Both the position numbers and the translations under genes were made by a program. Below are positions 15,818-25,730 of a stretch of 63,916 nt of DNA, in pieces. Location of the stretch: the NCBI GenBank assembly GCA_020860245.1, contig JAJBUQ010000007.1:1-63916 (forward strand), read 5' to 3'. The DNA is from Rikenellaceae bacterium. Its GTDB lineage: Bacteria > Bacteroidota > Bacteroidia > Bacteroidales > Rikenellaceae. The notes below the pieces were generated by a model. That model saw only the letters and a list, made by a program, of their open reading frames with translations. It had not been told where the DNA came from and made no database searches. Positions within the stretch are counted from its first letter, which is position 1. Each line of letters starts with the position of its first letter.

Positions 15818-16435
15818 ATGGAAATAAGGGATAAGATAATCAATTCTGCCATGGACCTGTTCTTGAAATACGGATTGAAGAACGTGACCATGGACGAAGT
15901 GGCTGCCAGTATCGGAATCTCTAAAAGGACGATTTATGAGAATTTTTCTAATAAAAAGGAACTGCTTGCCGCCAGTGTGGACCGGATGATACAGACTCAT
16001 ATAGAATATGAGGAAGAGATGAAGAGTAAAACCTCCAATATAATCGAGGAGATCTTCATAACTATGATGAATATGGATGAGCATTTTCAGAGCCGGATCA
16101 AAGTTGGAATGGATATGAAAAAATATTATCCTGATATTTTTGAAGCTAAAATAGGAACACAGTATGAACGAGCCTATGAAAAGATGAAAGTAGCTCTCGA
16201 AAGGGGAGTGGAACAGGGGATAATAAGTCCTGATACTAATTTCGATTTTGCAGTATTCCTGATAATGGAAACGATTTATAATATTTTGTCGCGTCCGGAG
16301 ATACTGATAATCAAAAAAATATCTGTAATTGAAGCGTTCAGATATATTATCATCTACTTCTTCCGCGGTATATCGACCGATAAAGGTATCGCGATAATGG
16401 ATGAGAAAATAGCTGAAATGAAAAACCGAAAATAA
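15818..16435 (+). CDS. TetR/AcrR-family transcriptional regulator
   Basis: In this 205-aa protein, residues 5-50 are the TetR helix-turn-helix (INSAMDLFLKYGLKNVTMDE and then AASIGISKRTIYENFSNKKE); the rest is a helical ligand-binding domain. It heads an operon with TolC-, HlyD- and RND-type genes with only 2 bp to the next start. It is the likely repressor of this pump, released by a pump substrate. The inducer is unknown. Confidence 0.93.
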   Translation: MEIRDKIINSAMDLFLKYGLKNVTMDEVAASIGISKRTIYENFSNKKELLAASVDRMIQTHIEYEEEMKSKTSNIIEEIFITMMNMDEHFQSRIKVGMDMKKYYPDIFEAKIGTQYERAYEKMKVALERGVEQGIISPDTNFDFAVFLIMETIYNILSRPEILIIKKISVIEAFRYIIIYFFRGISTDKGIAIMDEKIAEMKNRK

Positions 16436-16437
16436 AT

Positions 16438-17766
16438 ATGATAAGAAGAATTTTGTTGCTGATGTCCGTGTCCACGGTGCTGGTTCTCACTCAGACCACG
16501 GCACAACAGAGGGTAGAGATTACCCTCGATGAAGCGATTAAGATCGCTCTGAACGATAACCCTACCATTCAGATAGCTGAATTAGAGATCGAGAGGCAGG
16601 AGTATGTGAGAAAAGAAACCATGGGGAATCTTCTGCCCAATATTACAGGCGGAGGTACGTACAATTACAACCTCCAAAACTCGGTAATGTTCATGCCGGA
16701 AGGTATATTCGGCGCGGGAACCGGAGGAGCGATGCGTATGGGATTCGACCACAGCTACACCGGAACGGTATCGTTGGCTCTTCCACTATATCTTCCTACC
16801 GTATACAAAACCTTACAGCTCAATGAGGAGCAGATGGTGGCAGCCGTAGAAGCGGCGCGCGCCTCTAAAATAACGTTGGTCAACCAAGTAAAAAAGAGCT
16901 ACTTATCGATCCTCCTTGCCGAGAGTTCGCTTGAAGTGATAGAGAAAAATATCGAATATGCCGAAGTTGTGGTGAACGATACCCGCAACTCCTACAATCA
17001 GGGATTATCTTCCGAGTACGACCTCATTACTGCGGAGGTCCAGTTGAACAATCTTAAACCGACACTTATCCAGACTCAGAATAGCATCCGTGTTACCAGA
17101 CTGATGCTTAACATGCTCTTGTCGCTTCCGATCGACACGCATCTGGTGCTTCGGGAAGACCTGTACGAATTCAGGGACTACGTCGGCGATGCTTGGGAAT
17201 TTTATGTCGATTTATCCGGTAATACCGATCTCCGCCAACTCGACATTCAACGTGAGATACTTCAGAAACAATTCGAGATACAGAGAGCTCAGAGATACCC
17301 GAATATCAGCGCCGTGGCGCAGTATAGCGTGCTGTCGCAGAGCAACGATTTAAAGATCGGACATTACGATTGGAGAGGTACTTCACTCGTCGGATTACAA
17401 CTCAATATTCCTATATTCTCAGGATTTACCAACATAAATAGAGAGAGGCAGATCAAAAATAATATCCGTCAGCTCGAGGCCCAGAGGAAGTATCTCGAAG
17501 AGAGCGTAAACGTTCAGGCCCAAACTTCGATAAGCAATCTTATTGAGGCTAAAGAACAAATGGCCGCAAACGAATCCACACGGACACAGGCGCAGAAGGG
17601 GTACAGTATTGCCAAAACAAGATACGATGTAGGAGCCGGAACCATCGTGGAACTAAATGCCGCGCAAATGGCGCTGCTTCAGGCGGACCTCAACTTCTCA
17701 CAGTCCATATACGACTATATGAGCGCGCTTGCCGATTACGAAGAGATCATTGGGAGGACAGAATAA
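16438..17766 (+). CDS. TolC-family outer membrane efflux channel
   Basis: This 442-aa protein has a signal peptide (residues 1-22, ending TTAQQ) and two outer membrane efflux protein repeats: ITLDEAIKIALNDNPTIQIA starts the first, and long coiled-coil hairpins with GLSSEYDLITAEVQLNN and DVGAGTIVELNAAQMALLQA follow. It forms the trimeric outer membrane duct of the tripartite pump whose adaptor and permease follow. It directly abuts the adaptor gene. Confidence 0.93.
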   Translation: MIRRILLLMSVSTVLVLTQTTAQQRVEITLDEAIKIALNDNPTIQIAELEIERQEYVRKETMGNLLPNITGGGTYNYNLQNSVMFMPEGIFGAGTGGAMRMGFDHSYTGTVSLALPLYLPTVYKTLQLNEEQMVAAVEAARASKITLVNQVKKSYLSILLAESSLEVIEKNIEYAEVVVNDTRNSYNQGLSSEYDLITAEVQLNNLKPTLIQTQNSIRVTRLMLNMLLSLPIDTHLVLREDLYEFRDYVGDAWEFYVDLSGNTDLRQLDIQREILQKQFEIQRAQRYPNISAVAQYSVLSQSNDLKIGHYDWRGTSLVGLQLNIPIFSGFTNINRERQIKNNIRQLEAQRKYLEESVNVQAQTSISNLIEAKEQMAANESTRTQAQKGYSIAKTRYDVGAGTIVELNAAQMALLQADLNFSQSIYDYMSALADYEEIIGRTE

Positions 17767-17790
17767 ATGTTAAACGTAAAATATATTAAA

Positions 17791-18813
17791 ATGAGAACGA
17801 GCATTATTGTAAAAAATGCAGGTTTGTTGGCAGTATTGGCATTGATGACCAGCTGTGGAGGCGGAAATACCACCGTAGTGGAAGAGGTTAAACTTCCGGT
17901 TGTAAAGACTACTACTGCCGTGACCGGAACTGTCGAGAATAAGGAAGAATTTACCGGTACGATTCAACCGTATAAAAATAATAAAATAAGTCCCAATGTG
18001 GCAGGCCGTATAGAAAAAATCCATGTCGAAGTCGGTGACAGAGTCCGCAAAGGGCAGCTTCTCGTGGAGATGGATAAGAGCCAGCTTCTTCAGTCGAGAG
18101 TACAGTTGGATAACCTTACCGCAGATCTCGACCGTTACAGAAATCTATACAACGAAGGCGGTATATCCAAACAGCAGCTCGACCAGATGGAGACGCAGGT
18201 AAACGTGGCACAGCACGCTATCGATAATCTCGAAGAGAATACCAGCCTACTCTCTCCGGTGGACGGTATAGTGACAGAGAGAGTTTACGATCCGGGCGAT
18301 GTTTACTCTGCCTCTGAAGAACGTATTCTTACCGTTATGCAGATGGACCGGGTTAAGGTTCAGGTAAACATATCCGAAACCTACTTCCCTCAGGTTTATG
18401 TGGGAATGCCTGTGGAAGTAACGCTCGACGTCTATCCCGGAGAGATATTCACAGGCAGTGTCTCGCTTATTTATCCTGCGATAGACGCCGCTACCAGGAC
18501 ATTCGTGACCGAAATTACTATCCCTAACGGCGATATGAAAATTCGTCCCGGTATGTTCGCAAGGGTTGCGCTTAACTTCGGAGATATGGAAAAGGTCCTC
18601 GTGCCGGATGTTGCCGTGCAAAAACAGATGGGATCGAACGAACGTTATGTATTTGTAGTTGAGAATGGTGCCGCACGCCGCAGAGTAGTGAACGCAGGCA
18701 GGATAATCGGATCGAATATCGAAATCAATTCCGGTATAAGTGCAGGCGAACAAGTCGTTATTGCGGGAATGCAGAAACTTCTCGACGGAACCGAAGTGGA
18801 AATATCCAAATAG
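17791..18813 (+). CDS. RND efflux periplasmic adaptor (HlyD/MFP family), lipoprotein
   Basis: I chose ATG 17791 over the in-frame ATG at 17767 because it gives a clean lipoprotein signal (AVLALMTSC). The ~340-aa product has the biotinyl-lipoyl-like fold (RIEKIHVEVGDRVRKGQLLV), a short alpha-hairpin (residues ~85-130), a second lipoyl half with SPVDGIVTERVYDPGDV, and a beta-barrel plus membrane-proximal domain (IRPGMFARVAL). It links the inner membrane permease to the TolC channel. Confidence 0.93.
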   Translation: MRTSIIVKNAGLLAVLALMTSCGGGNTTVVEEVKLPVVKTTTAVTGTVENKEEFTGTIQPYKNNKISPNVAGRIEKIHVEVGDRVRKGQLLVEMDKSQLLQSRVQLDNLTADLDRYRNLYNEGGISKQQLDQMETQVNVAQHAIDNLEENTSLLSPVDGIVTERVYDPGDVYSASEERILTVMQMDRVKVQVNISETYFPQVYVGMPVEVTLDVYPGEIFTGSVSLIYPAIDAATRTFVTEITIPNGDMKIRPGMFARVALNFGDMEKVLVPDVAVQKQMGSNERYVFVVENGAARRRVVNAGRIIGSNIEINSGISAGEQVVIAGMQKLLDGTEVEISK

Positions 18814-18871
18814 AGACCGAAGCCGGATGCTCCGGCAAAGTCCGTTTTGAAACTTAAAAAAGAAGAAAAAC

Positions 18872-21800
18872 ATGAAAATATATGAAACGTCCGTTAGGAA
18901 ACCTATATCAACCATACTTATATTTATCGGTGTTATAGTGTTCGGTCTGTTTTCGCTCAGGAACCTGTCGATAGATATGTATCCCGATATGGATATCCCT
19001 ACCATTACGGTACTGACTACCTATCAGGGAGCGAATGCAGCCGATATAGAGACCAATGTCTCCCGTATCCTTGAGGATAACCTCAATACAGTCGAGAATC
19101 TTAAGAAGATCACATCGAAATCACAGGACAATATCTCTCTTGTGCAGCTGGAATTCGAATGGGGATCCGATCTCAACGAGGGCGCCAACGATATCCGCGA
19201 CGTTATAGGGCGTGTTCAGACAGATCTGCCCGACGAAGTGGAGACGCCTATGGTATTCAAGTTCAGCTCCAGTATGATCCCTGTTATTATCCTGTATGCT
19301 ACTGCGGAAGAGAGTTATCCCGCCCTTGATAAGATACTCGACGAAAAACTCGTCAATGTCCTCAACAGGATCAGCGGTGTGGGTGCCGTGAGTTTGATGG
19401 GTAGCCCGGTGAGGGAAATTCAGGTAAACGTCGATCCGAAAAAAATCGAGGCTTACAATCTCTCGATCGAGCAAATAGGACAGTTGATCGCTTCTGAAAA
19501 TGTCGATACTCCCGGAGGCAATCTCGATATCGGACAGCAGACCCTGAGTATCCGCTCTATGGGAGAATTCGATTCCAGCGACCAATTAAAAAGGATTGTC
19601 ATAACAACCATCGACGGTAAACAAATTTATTTGTCCGATGTAGCGGAAGTCAAAGATACACTTGAGAAAACGACGCTGGACGAACGAATCAACGGTAAAC
19701 TCGGTGTGCGTATTATCGTGCAGAAACAATCCGGTGCCAATACCGTTAATATCGCGCGCGACGTTACGAATGCCATCGAAGATATCCAGAAGACGCTCCC
19801 TTCCGACGTGGAGATAGGGGTCATCATCGATACGTCCGATTCTATAAAAAACAGTATCAACAGTTTGAGTGAAACGGTAATGTACGCCTTCATATTCGTT
19901 ATGATAGTAGTGTTGTTCTTCCTGGAAAGGTGGAGGGCTACGTTTATTGTCGTACTTACCATTCCCGTCTCCCTTATAGTATCGTTTATATACCTGTATG
20001 TTACGGGACGTACGCTTAATATCATATCTCTGAGTTCGCTCTCGATTGCGATTGGTATGGTGGTGGACGACGCTATCGTAGTGCTTGAAAACATTACCAA
20101 GCATATAGAACGGGGAAGTTCGCCGCGTGAAGCCTCGATATACGCTACTAACGAGGTGTGGCTCGCGGTCATCGCTACAACACTCGTCGTGGTCGCCGTA
20201 TTCATGCCGCTTACCATGCTCTCCGGTATGGCAGGTATTATGTTCCGTGAACTCGGATGGATTGTATCGCTGGTAACGGTGGTATCCACCATCGCCGCTA
20301 TAACTCTTACCCCCATGCTCACTTCCCTGATGCTCAGGGCTCAAAATACGCATACATACAAAGGGCTTGAAATCCTCTTTAAACCAATCGATAAATTCCT
20401 CGATTGGCTCGACGACTTCTATTCACGTCTTCTTACATGGTCGGTAAGGCACAGAACGTTCATAGTTCTACTTGCGGTTCTCATATTTGTATCGAGTATA
20501 TTCCTGCTGCAGAGAGTCCCGTCGGAGTTCTATCCAAAGTCGGATGACGGACGCATCAGCGCTACCGTTAAGCTGGAACAAGGGGTGAGTGTGGAATACA
20601 CTATGAATGTGGCAAGACACATCGACTCCTTGTTCAAGGTGGAATATCCGGAGATATGGGCAATCTCGACCAGTGCCGGTACGGCAAGTTCGGATAACGC
20701 GTTCGCTGCGATGCAGGAGACAGGTTCCCATATTATCAATTATACGATTAAACTTACCGATACCAAAGATCGCGACCGCAGTATCTTCGAGATCGCCGAC
20801 CTTATGAGGGAGGACTTCGGCAATATTGCGGAAATAAACGAATACAGCGTTACAGCCGGCGGAAGCGTTGGCGGTACCGAAGCGGATATCAGTGTCAAAA
20901 TATTCGGATATGACTTCGATATCACAGATGCGCTTGCCCGCGACCTTCAGAAAAAATTTGCCGAAGTTCCCGGTGCTGCCGACATACAGGTAAGTCGTGA
21001 AGAGATGAGGCCTGAATTACGTATAATTTACGACCGCGAGAAATTATCTTACTACGGATTAACTACCGGAACCGTATCCTCCTATGTAAGAAACCGTATA
21101 AACGGACTCACTGCTTCTCAATATCGCGAAGACGGAGATGAATACGACATTGTGGTACGCTATGCGGAAGAGTTCAGGACCAGCGTGGACGACATAGAGA
21201 ACATAATTATTTATAATTCCCTGGGCAATCCTATAAAACTCAAGGATGTCGGCAAGGTAGTAGAAGAGTTAGCTCCGCCTACTATCGAGCGTGAAGACCG
21301 TCAGCGCGTAGTATCCGTGGATATAACTCTTTCAGGTGCAGCTATGAGTCAGGTTGTTGCGGGAATTCAGGAGATTCTCAGTCAGGAAGAGATACCGGAA
21401 GGGGTCTTTATCGAACTCGGAGGTAGTTACGAGGATCAACAGGATTCGTTTGCCGACCTGTTCACACTCCTTATACTTATTATAGTTCTCGTATATATCG
21501 TGATGGCTACGCAGTTCGAATCGTTCAGGATGCCGTTCATTATCATGTTATCCCTGCCGTTTGCGTTCACAGGGGTATTCCTGGCATTGTATTTTACAGG
21601 TACTCCCTTGAGTATAATTGCACTTATCGGAGCGATAATGCTTGTGGGTATCGTGGTGAAGAACGGTATTGTGATGGTGGACTTCATGAATCTTCTTCGG
21701 GACAGAGGGATGTCGATCAACATGGCCGTAATAAACGCTGGTAAATCCCGTCTGCGTCCGGTACTGATGACCACCATGACGACTATCCTCGGTATGGTCC

Positions 21801-21988
21801 CTCTTGCAGTCGGAGCCGGAGAAGGTTCTGAAATATGGAGACCTATGGGTATTGCCGTAATTGGAGGTCTTACCTTCTCAACCGTGCTTACGCTTATCGT
21901 AATTCCTGTGGTCTATTCCGTATTCGGTACCGGAAGGTTAAAACGCGACCGTAAAAAAGAATTGAAACTTATTGAGGAAATAAATTAA
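18872..21988 (+). CDS. RND-family efflux permease (AcrB/HAE-1 type)
   Basis: This 1038-aa protein is normal AcrB length. It has an N-terminal helix with SVRKPISTILIFIGVIVFG, two large periplasmic loops, and 12 membrane helices. TM4 carries SIAIGMVVDDAIVVLENITK with the paired aspartates of proton relay. It closes the regulator-channel-adaptor-permease operon and should export hydrophobic or amphipathic compounds by proton antiport. No stop or frameshift is seen across more than 3 kb. Confidence 0.95.
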   Translation: MKIYETSVRKPISTILIFIGVIVFGLFSLRNLSIDMYPDMDIPTITVLTTYQGANAADIETNVSRILEDNLNTVENLKKITSKSQDNISLVQLEFEWGSDLNEGANDIRDVIGRVQTDLPDEVETPMVFKFSSSMIPVIILYATAEESYPALDKILDEKLVNVLNRISGVGAVSLMGSPVREIQVNVDPKKIEAYNLSIEQIGQLIASENVDTPGGNLDIGQQTLSIRSMGEFDSSDQLKRIVITTIDGKQIYLSDVAEVKDTLEKTTLDERINGKLGVRIIVQKQSGANTVNIARDVTNAIEDIQKTLPSDVEIGVIIDTSDSIKNSINSLSETVMYAFIFVMIVVLFFLERWRATFIVVLTIPVSLIVSFIYLYVTGRTLNIISLSSLSIAIGMVVDDAIVVLENITKHIERGSSPREASIYATNEVWLAVIATTLVVVAVFMPLTMLSGMAGIMFRELGWIVSLVTVVSTIAAITLTPMLTSLMLRAQNTHTYKGLEILFKPIDKFLDWLDDFYSRLLTWSVRHRTFIVLLAVLIFVSSIFLLQRVPSEFYPKSDDGRISATVKLEQGVSVEYTMNVARHIDSLFKVEYPEIWAISTSAGTASSDNAFAAMQETGSHIINYTIKLTDTKDRDRSIFEIADLMREDFGNIAEINEYSVTAGGSVGGTEADISVKIFGYDFDITDALARDLQKKFAEVPGAADIQVSREEMRPELRIIYDREKLSYYGLTTGTVSSYVRNRINGLTASQYREDGDEYDIVVRYAEEFRTSVDDIENIIIYNSLGNPIKLKDVGKVVEELAPPTIEREDRQRVVSVDITLSGAAMSQVVAGIQEILSQEEIPEGVFIELGGSYEDQQDSFADLFTLLILIIVLVYIVMATQFESFRMPFIIMLSLPFAFTGVFLALYFTGTPLSIIALIGAIMLVGIVVKNGIVMVDFMNLLRDRGMSINMAVINAGKSRLRPVLMTTMTTILGMVPLAVGAGEGSEIWRPMGIAVIGGLTFSTVLTLIVIPVVYSVFGTGRLKRDRKKELKLIEEIN

Positions 21989-22002
21989 AAACGAAAATCG
22001 AA

Positions 22003-22296
22003 ATGAAATCAGTTTTCATAAGCTATAATCAGGCATTGACCGATCCGGTTAATCTGATCTTGGACAGATTGCACATACGGGGTTACACGAAGGTGGAAAC
22101 AGTCCACGGCCGCGGAAGTTTCACCGGAGAACCTCACATGGGCAACCATACATGGCCTGCGATGAACTCTGCCATAATAACAATAGTGCAAGACGATAAA
22201 GTAGCGCCATTGCTGGATGCGTTGAGAAACCTGGATTCCCGTACGGAAATGCAGGGGCTTAGGGCTTTCGTCTGGAACATCGAAGACCAGCTTTAG
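22003..22296 (+). CDS. PII-like (P-II superfamily) small protein
   Basis: This 97-aa protein has the ferredoxin-like PII outline: KSVFISYNQALTDPVNLILD, a T-loop-like HGRGSFTGEPHMGNHTWP and AIITIVQDDKVAPLLDALRN. It follows the RND permease by 14 bp and shares its transcript. PII proteins sense nucleotides and control transporters by direct binding, so a role in gating the pump is an attractive inference from position. The adenylyl-binding and uridylylation residues of GlnB are not evident. Confidence 0.75.
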   Translation: MKSVFISYNQALTDPVNLILDRLHIRGYTKVETVHGRGSFTGEPHMGNHTWPAMNSAIITIVQDDKVAPLLDALRNLDSRTEMQGLRAFVWNIEDQL

Positions 22297-22314
22297 ATAT
22301 TCTATAAATTCTGC

Positions 22315-22350
22315 AAAAAATAACGGAACCACAGGGTTCCGTTATTTTTG
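22315..22350 (+). terminator. Rho-independent terminator of the efflux operon
   Basis: TAACGGAACC-ACAG-GGTTCCGTTA is a perfect 10-bp stem preceded by A6 and followed by T5. Beyond it, 22351-22519 is 170 bp with no feature I can support before the fimbrillin-like gene. Confidence 0.9.
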
Positions 22351-22519
22351 TTATGTATAGATACAACTGCCTTATTTCGAACACCTCGACAATAGCGGAT
22401 AAAGTTCAGTTCATGAAATATTATTGCTTCGCAAAATGTTCTGTTTGGCTTATTTGTTGTAACAATTCCTTTATAGCTTCCATCCTTGGAATTTTATGTT
22501 TTACTAATAAAGGAATAAT

Positions 22520-25500
22520 ATGAGAAATATATTACACGGCATAACAGCATGTGCATTAGCGCTCCTGTTCTCCTGTACGAATGAGAGAGGGATGGATGCG
22601 TCCATTCCCGAAATCGTCGGAGACGGAGACACGCAGGCAGTGAATTTTTCGATTCAGCTTCCGACACCCGCAGCCGGACAGATTGGGATAGAGGGAACCG
22701 AACAGGAGAACGAAATCAAAAATATAATGGTACTTGCATTCATGGTGGATGAGACAGACCCTAACAATGTAAAAGAGTACTATATATATAAGGCCCAGGG
22801 AAATTCCATACAGGATGTTTCGACTTCAAGCCATAAAAGATTTAACGTTAATATTTTTAAGAAAGATTTTAAACAGAGATTCGTGCTTATAGCTAACGCT
22901 TATGGTGCTGTATCTAATATAGGATCGCAGGATTCTCTCAGACTTAAAGAAGATCTTCTGGACGATCTGATGTTCGAAAATAATTTTGCGTGGTATGCTA
23001 CGTCCGATACGGAGTTCACCTATATTCCTATGTGGGGAGAGAGCGAAGCTGTTGTTATCGACGATTCCGATATAAATATAAATCCGATTAAGATGCTCAG
23101 AGCCGTATCGAGAATCGACGTGTGGCTTACGACCGATGAAGCCAAGGATGATTTTATGCTCGACGAGATTTACATATATAACCATCTGAACGAAGGGAAG
23201 GTCGCTCCCTACTTTGCGGACAGCGATGTATGGGATAGCGATAATTATATCGTTAATAAGGTGTCGCTTCCGAGTTCATATACAAAATACTGCGATCCCT
23301 TTAATGTTAAAGCAAAGACTGAGTCCGGAGAAAATTATATTCCGGCAGCATATGTCTTCGAAGCTCCCTCGGTGGAATCAGGTAAGTCTTCCGACGCTAC
23401 CTGTCTCGTTATCGGAGGGCGCTATCAAGGAGAATCTTCCACGACCTATTACAGGGTCGATTTTTTCGAAAGAAATTCAGAAAACGACATAGTAGGATTC
23501 CTTCCTATGTTGAGAAATCATATATATAGAGTCAATATCGTATCGGTGAAGGGGAGCGGATATCCCGATCCCGACGAAGCGTTCGATTCCAAATCCCAAA
23601 ACATGGATGTAGAGATTCTTTATTGAAACGAAGGAGATATTACCGACGTAGTATTTGACAGCCAGTATATGCTTGGAGTAAGTCAGGGAGAGTATTATGT
23701 ACCGAAGAAGGATGCTAATTACAGTATAATCGTTACTACCGATTATCCCGGAGGATGGGTCGAAGGGTTCGATCTCACCGCATACCCCTGGCTTCAATTT
23801 GTCTCAGGTTCGTTTGGCGGAATAAACAGTAAGGACGAAGTTATATTCCATGTCGATGAAAATCCGAATGACACAGAAAGGATAGGATATTTTACATTCA
23901 CTGCCGGAAGGCTTGTCTATACCGTTAAAGTAACCCAGGGAATCGAAAACGGATTGTCTCTGGAGCTTGTCGATAACGACGGTAAAGAGGTATCGGAATT
24001 AGTATTCCTCAGCGGGATTGGAGGACTTGTAGCGGCTCCGCAAATTTACTACGCTAAATGGACGCCTGAAGAATCCCCTGTTATGATAAGTTCGGTATCT
24101 ACCTCGAATATAAGTTTTAATCACGAAAGTGGTTATGACGATCCTGTAAACTTCACTCAGGCCGCAGGGGGCTCGCAGCTGCATAATATTCTTCCGACAA
24201 AAATGAGCGACTCGGAAGTACACGAGGAAACGGGAGATCCGTTCCTTGAAAAATCGACTCGTTACAATTACGTTGTTACGGACGGCAGTGATGTCGCGGC
24301 TAAAACTATTCTTCTACGTCAAATTCATTATAACCTTATTGCAATTCCGGAAGATAAATATGAACTCAATGGAAGTACCTATACACTATATGTACGTTCG
24401 AACGCCGAATGGACAGCCGTGTTGACTAAAGATAATGATAAGGCGATAGCTTCTCCTTCGTCATGGTCAGGTGGAATCGATACGGATCAAGGTACACCCA
24501 TTCAGTTCACTGTGATAAATACTACTGATATCGCGTCGACTACTGCTGAAATTACTTTTACTTATAAAGGAGAGTATGGACAGGAACAAACTAAGGTCGT
24601 AGTTCTTAACCTGTACTCGGTGCCGGATATTATTATGGATCCTGTTGGACATGCCAATTCATATATGTTGAGGCCCGGAGGCAATGGTGTGGAATTCCCT
24701 GTCGCCCAGGCAAACAAAGACAATGTAACCCGTATCGGAGCTAACGACGATATTGAATTGAGATTGTTGTGGACCGATACACCCGCATATTTGGGTTCCG
24801 ACGCTGCCGTACAGAGCTTTAGTTTGAACGGAACTGGTGCGTCAGCGACAATAAGCGTGGCGCCGGGCAGCAAGGAAGGTAATGCTGTTATCGCTGCAGT
24901 AGTGGATAATAAAATAAGATGGAGCTGGCATATATGGGTTGTCGATTACGATCCCGATGTGGACGGATCTCATCCCCATACTGCAGCAACTAATACAGTA
25001 TACGACTTCATGTTGTATAATTTAGGAGCCATAGATAATACGCCGGGAATGTCAGGGACTCTGGGATTACTATACCAATGGGGTAGGAAGGACCCGTTCC
25101 CCGGCCTTGCAGGGATAAGTAGCGCAGACCCGACTACTATATACGGAGCACCGAATACTGTGACCACTACCCCGAGTGTAGTAGTGCCGTACAGTAATAA
25201 CTTCGAAAATTCCATCGAGAATCCAATGGACTTCTTCTATGGTGCGTCAGGCAATAACCATGACTGGTATGGCGCAGCATCCGGTACTGTAAATTCATCG
25301 TTGTGGGACGATGGTACCAATATAAAAACAACTTATGATCCATGTCCCTATGGTTGGAGAGTTCCTCATGATAAAAATGGAACAATACCGTGGGCCAATG
25401 AATGGACTGCATCGTGGAATAATACTACGAAAAGCATCACTTATGCCAATTTAGGTGTATGGCAGGCCGCAGGGATAAGAAATGGATCAAACGGAAATTA

Positions 25501-25681
25501 TTCTCTTCTGATTGACACCGGAAACGGTATAGCAGGTTATTATTGGGGAGCGACTAACAACGGTTCAACTCAATCGAGAAACTTCGAGTTTTATTCTAAC
25601 GGGAATACAAGTTATTATCAAACTAAAGCGCGCGGTTACGGGTTCAGCGTAAGATGTGTGAGAGACGAAAATCCTCAGTAA
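22520..25681 (+). pseudogene. Large fimbrillin-like lipoprotein with FISUMP-type C-terminus, split by one in-frame TGA
   Basis: The frame would encode about 1053 aa but for TGA at 23624. The N-terminus is a lipoprotein signal (ALALLFSC). Residues ~30-365 are a fimbrillin/Mfa-type domain ending NMDVEILY. After the TGA it continues NEGDITDVVFDSQYMLGVSQ without loss of frame. Later parts are Ig-like beta repeats and a C-terminal FISUMP-like domain (DPCPYGWRVPHD, GYYWGATNNGSTQSRNFEFY, GFSVRCVRDE). Family members read W-N-(E/N) at the stop position, so TGG to TGA is the simplest event. The full product would be a surface pilus or adhesin tip protein. Truncated secretion, readthrough and simple loss are all possible. 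Confidence 0.8.
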
Positions 25682-25703
25682 AAACAATATATATAGAAAA
25701 AGA

Positions 25704-25730
25704 AAGGCGCCTATACGGCGCCTTCTTTTA
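25704..25730. terminator. Convergent-gene hairpin AAGGCGCC/GGCGCCTT
   Basis: An 8-bp perfect stem (25704-25711 and 25717-25724) lies between the convergent fimbrillin and hydrolase genes and overlaps the stop codon of the latter. A run of A on the left and T on the right lets it serve both strands. Confidence 0.8.

Noticed and set aside
18247-21777. Minus-strand frames opposite the efflux genes
   Set aside because: Shadow frames of highly conserved plus-strand adaptor and permease genes.
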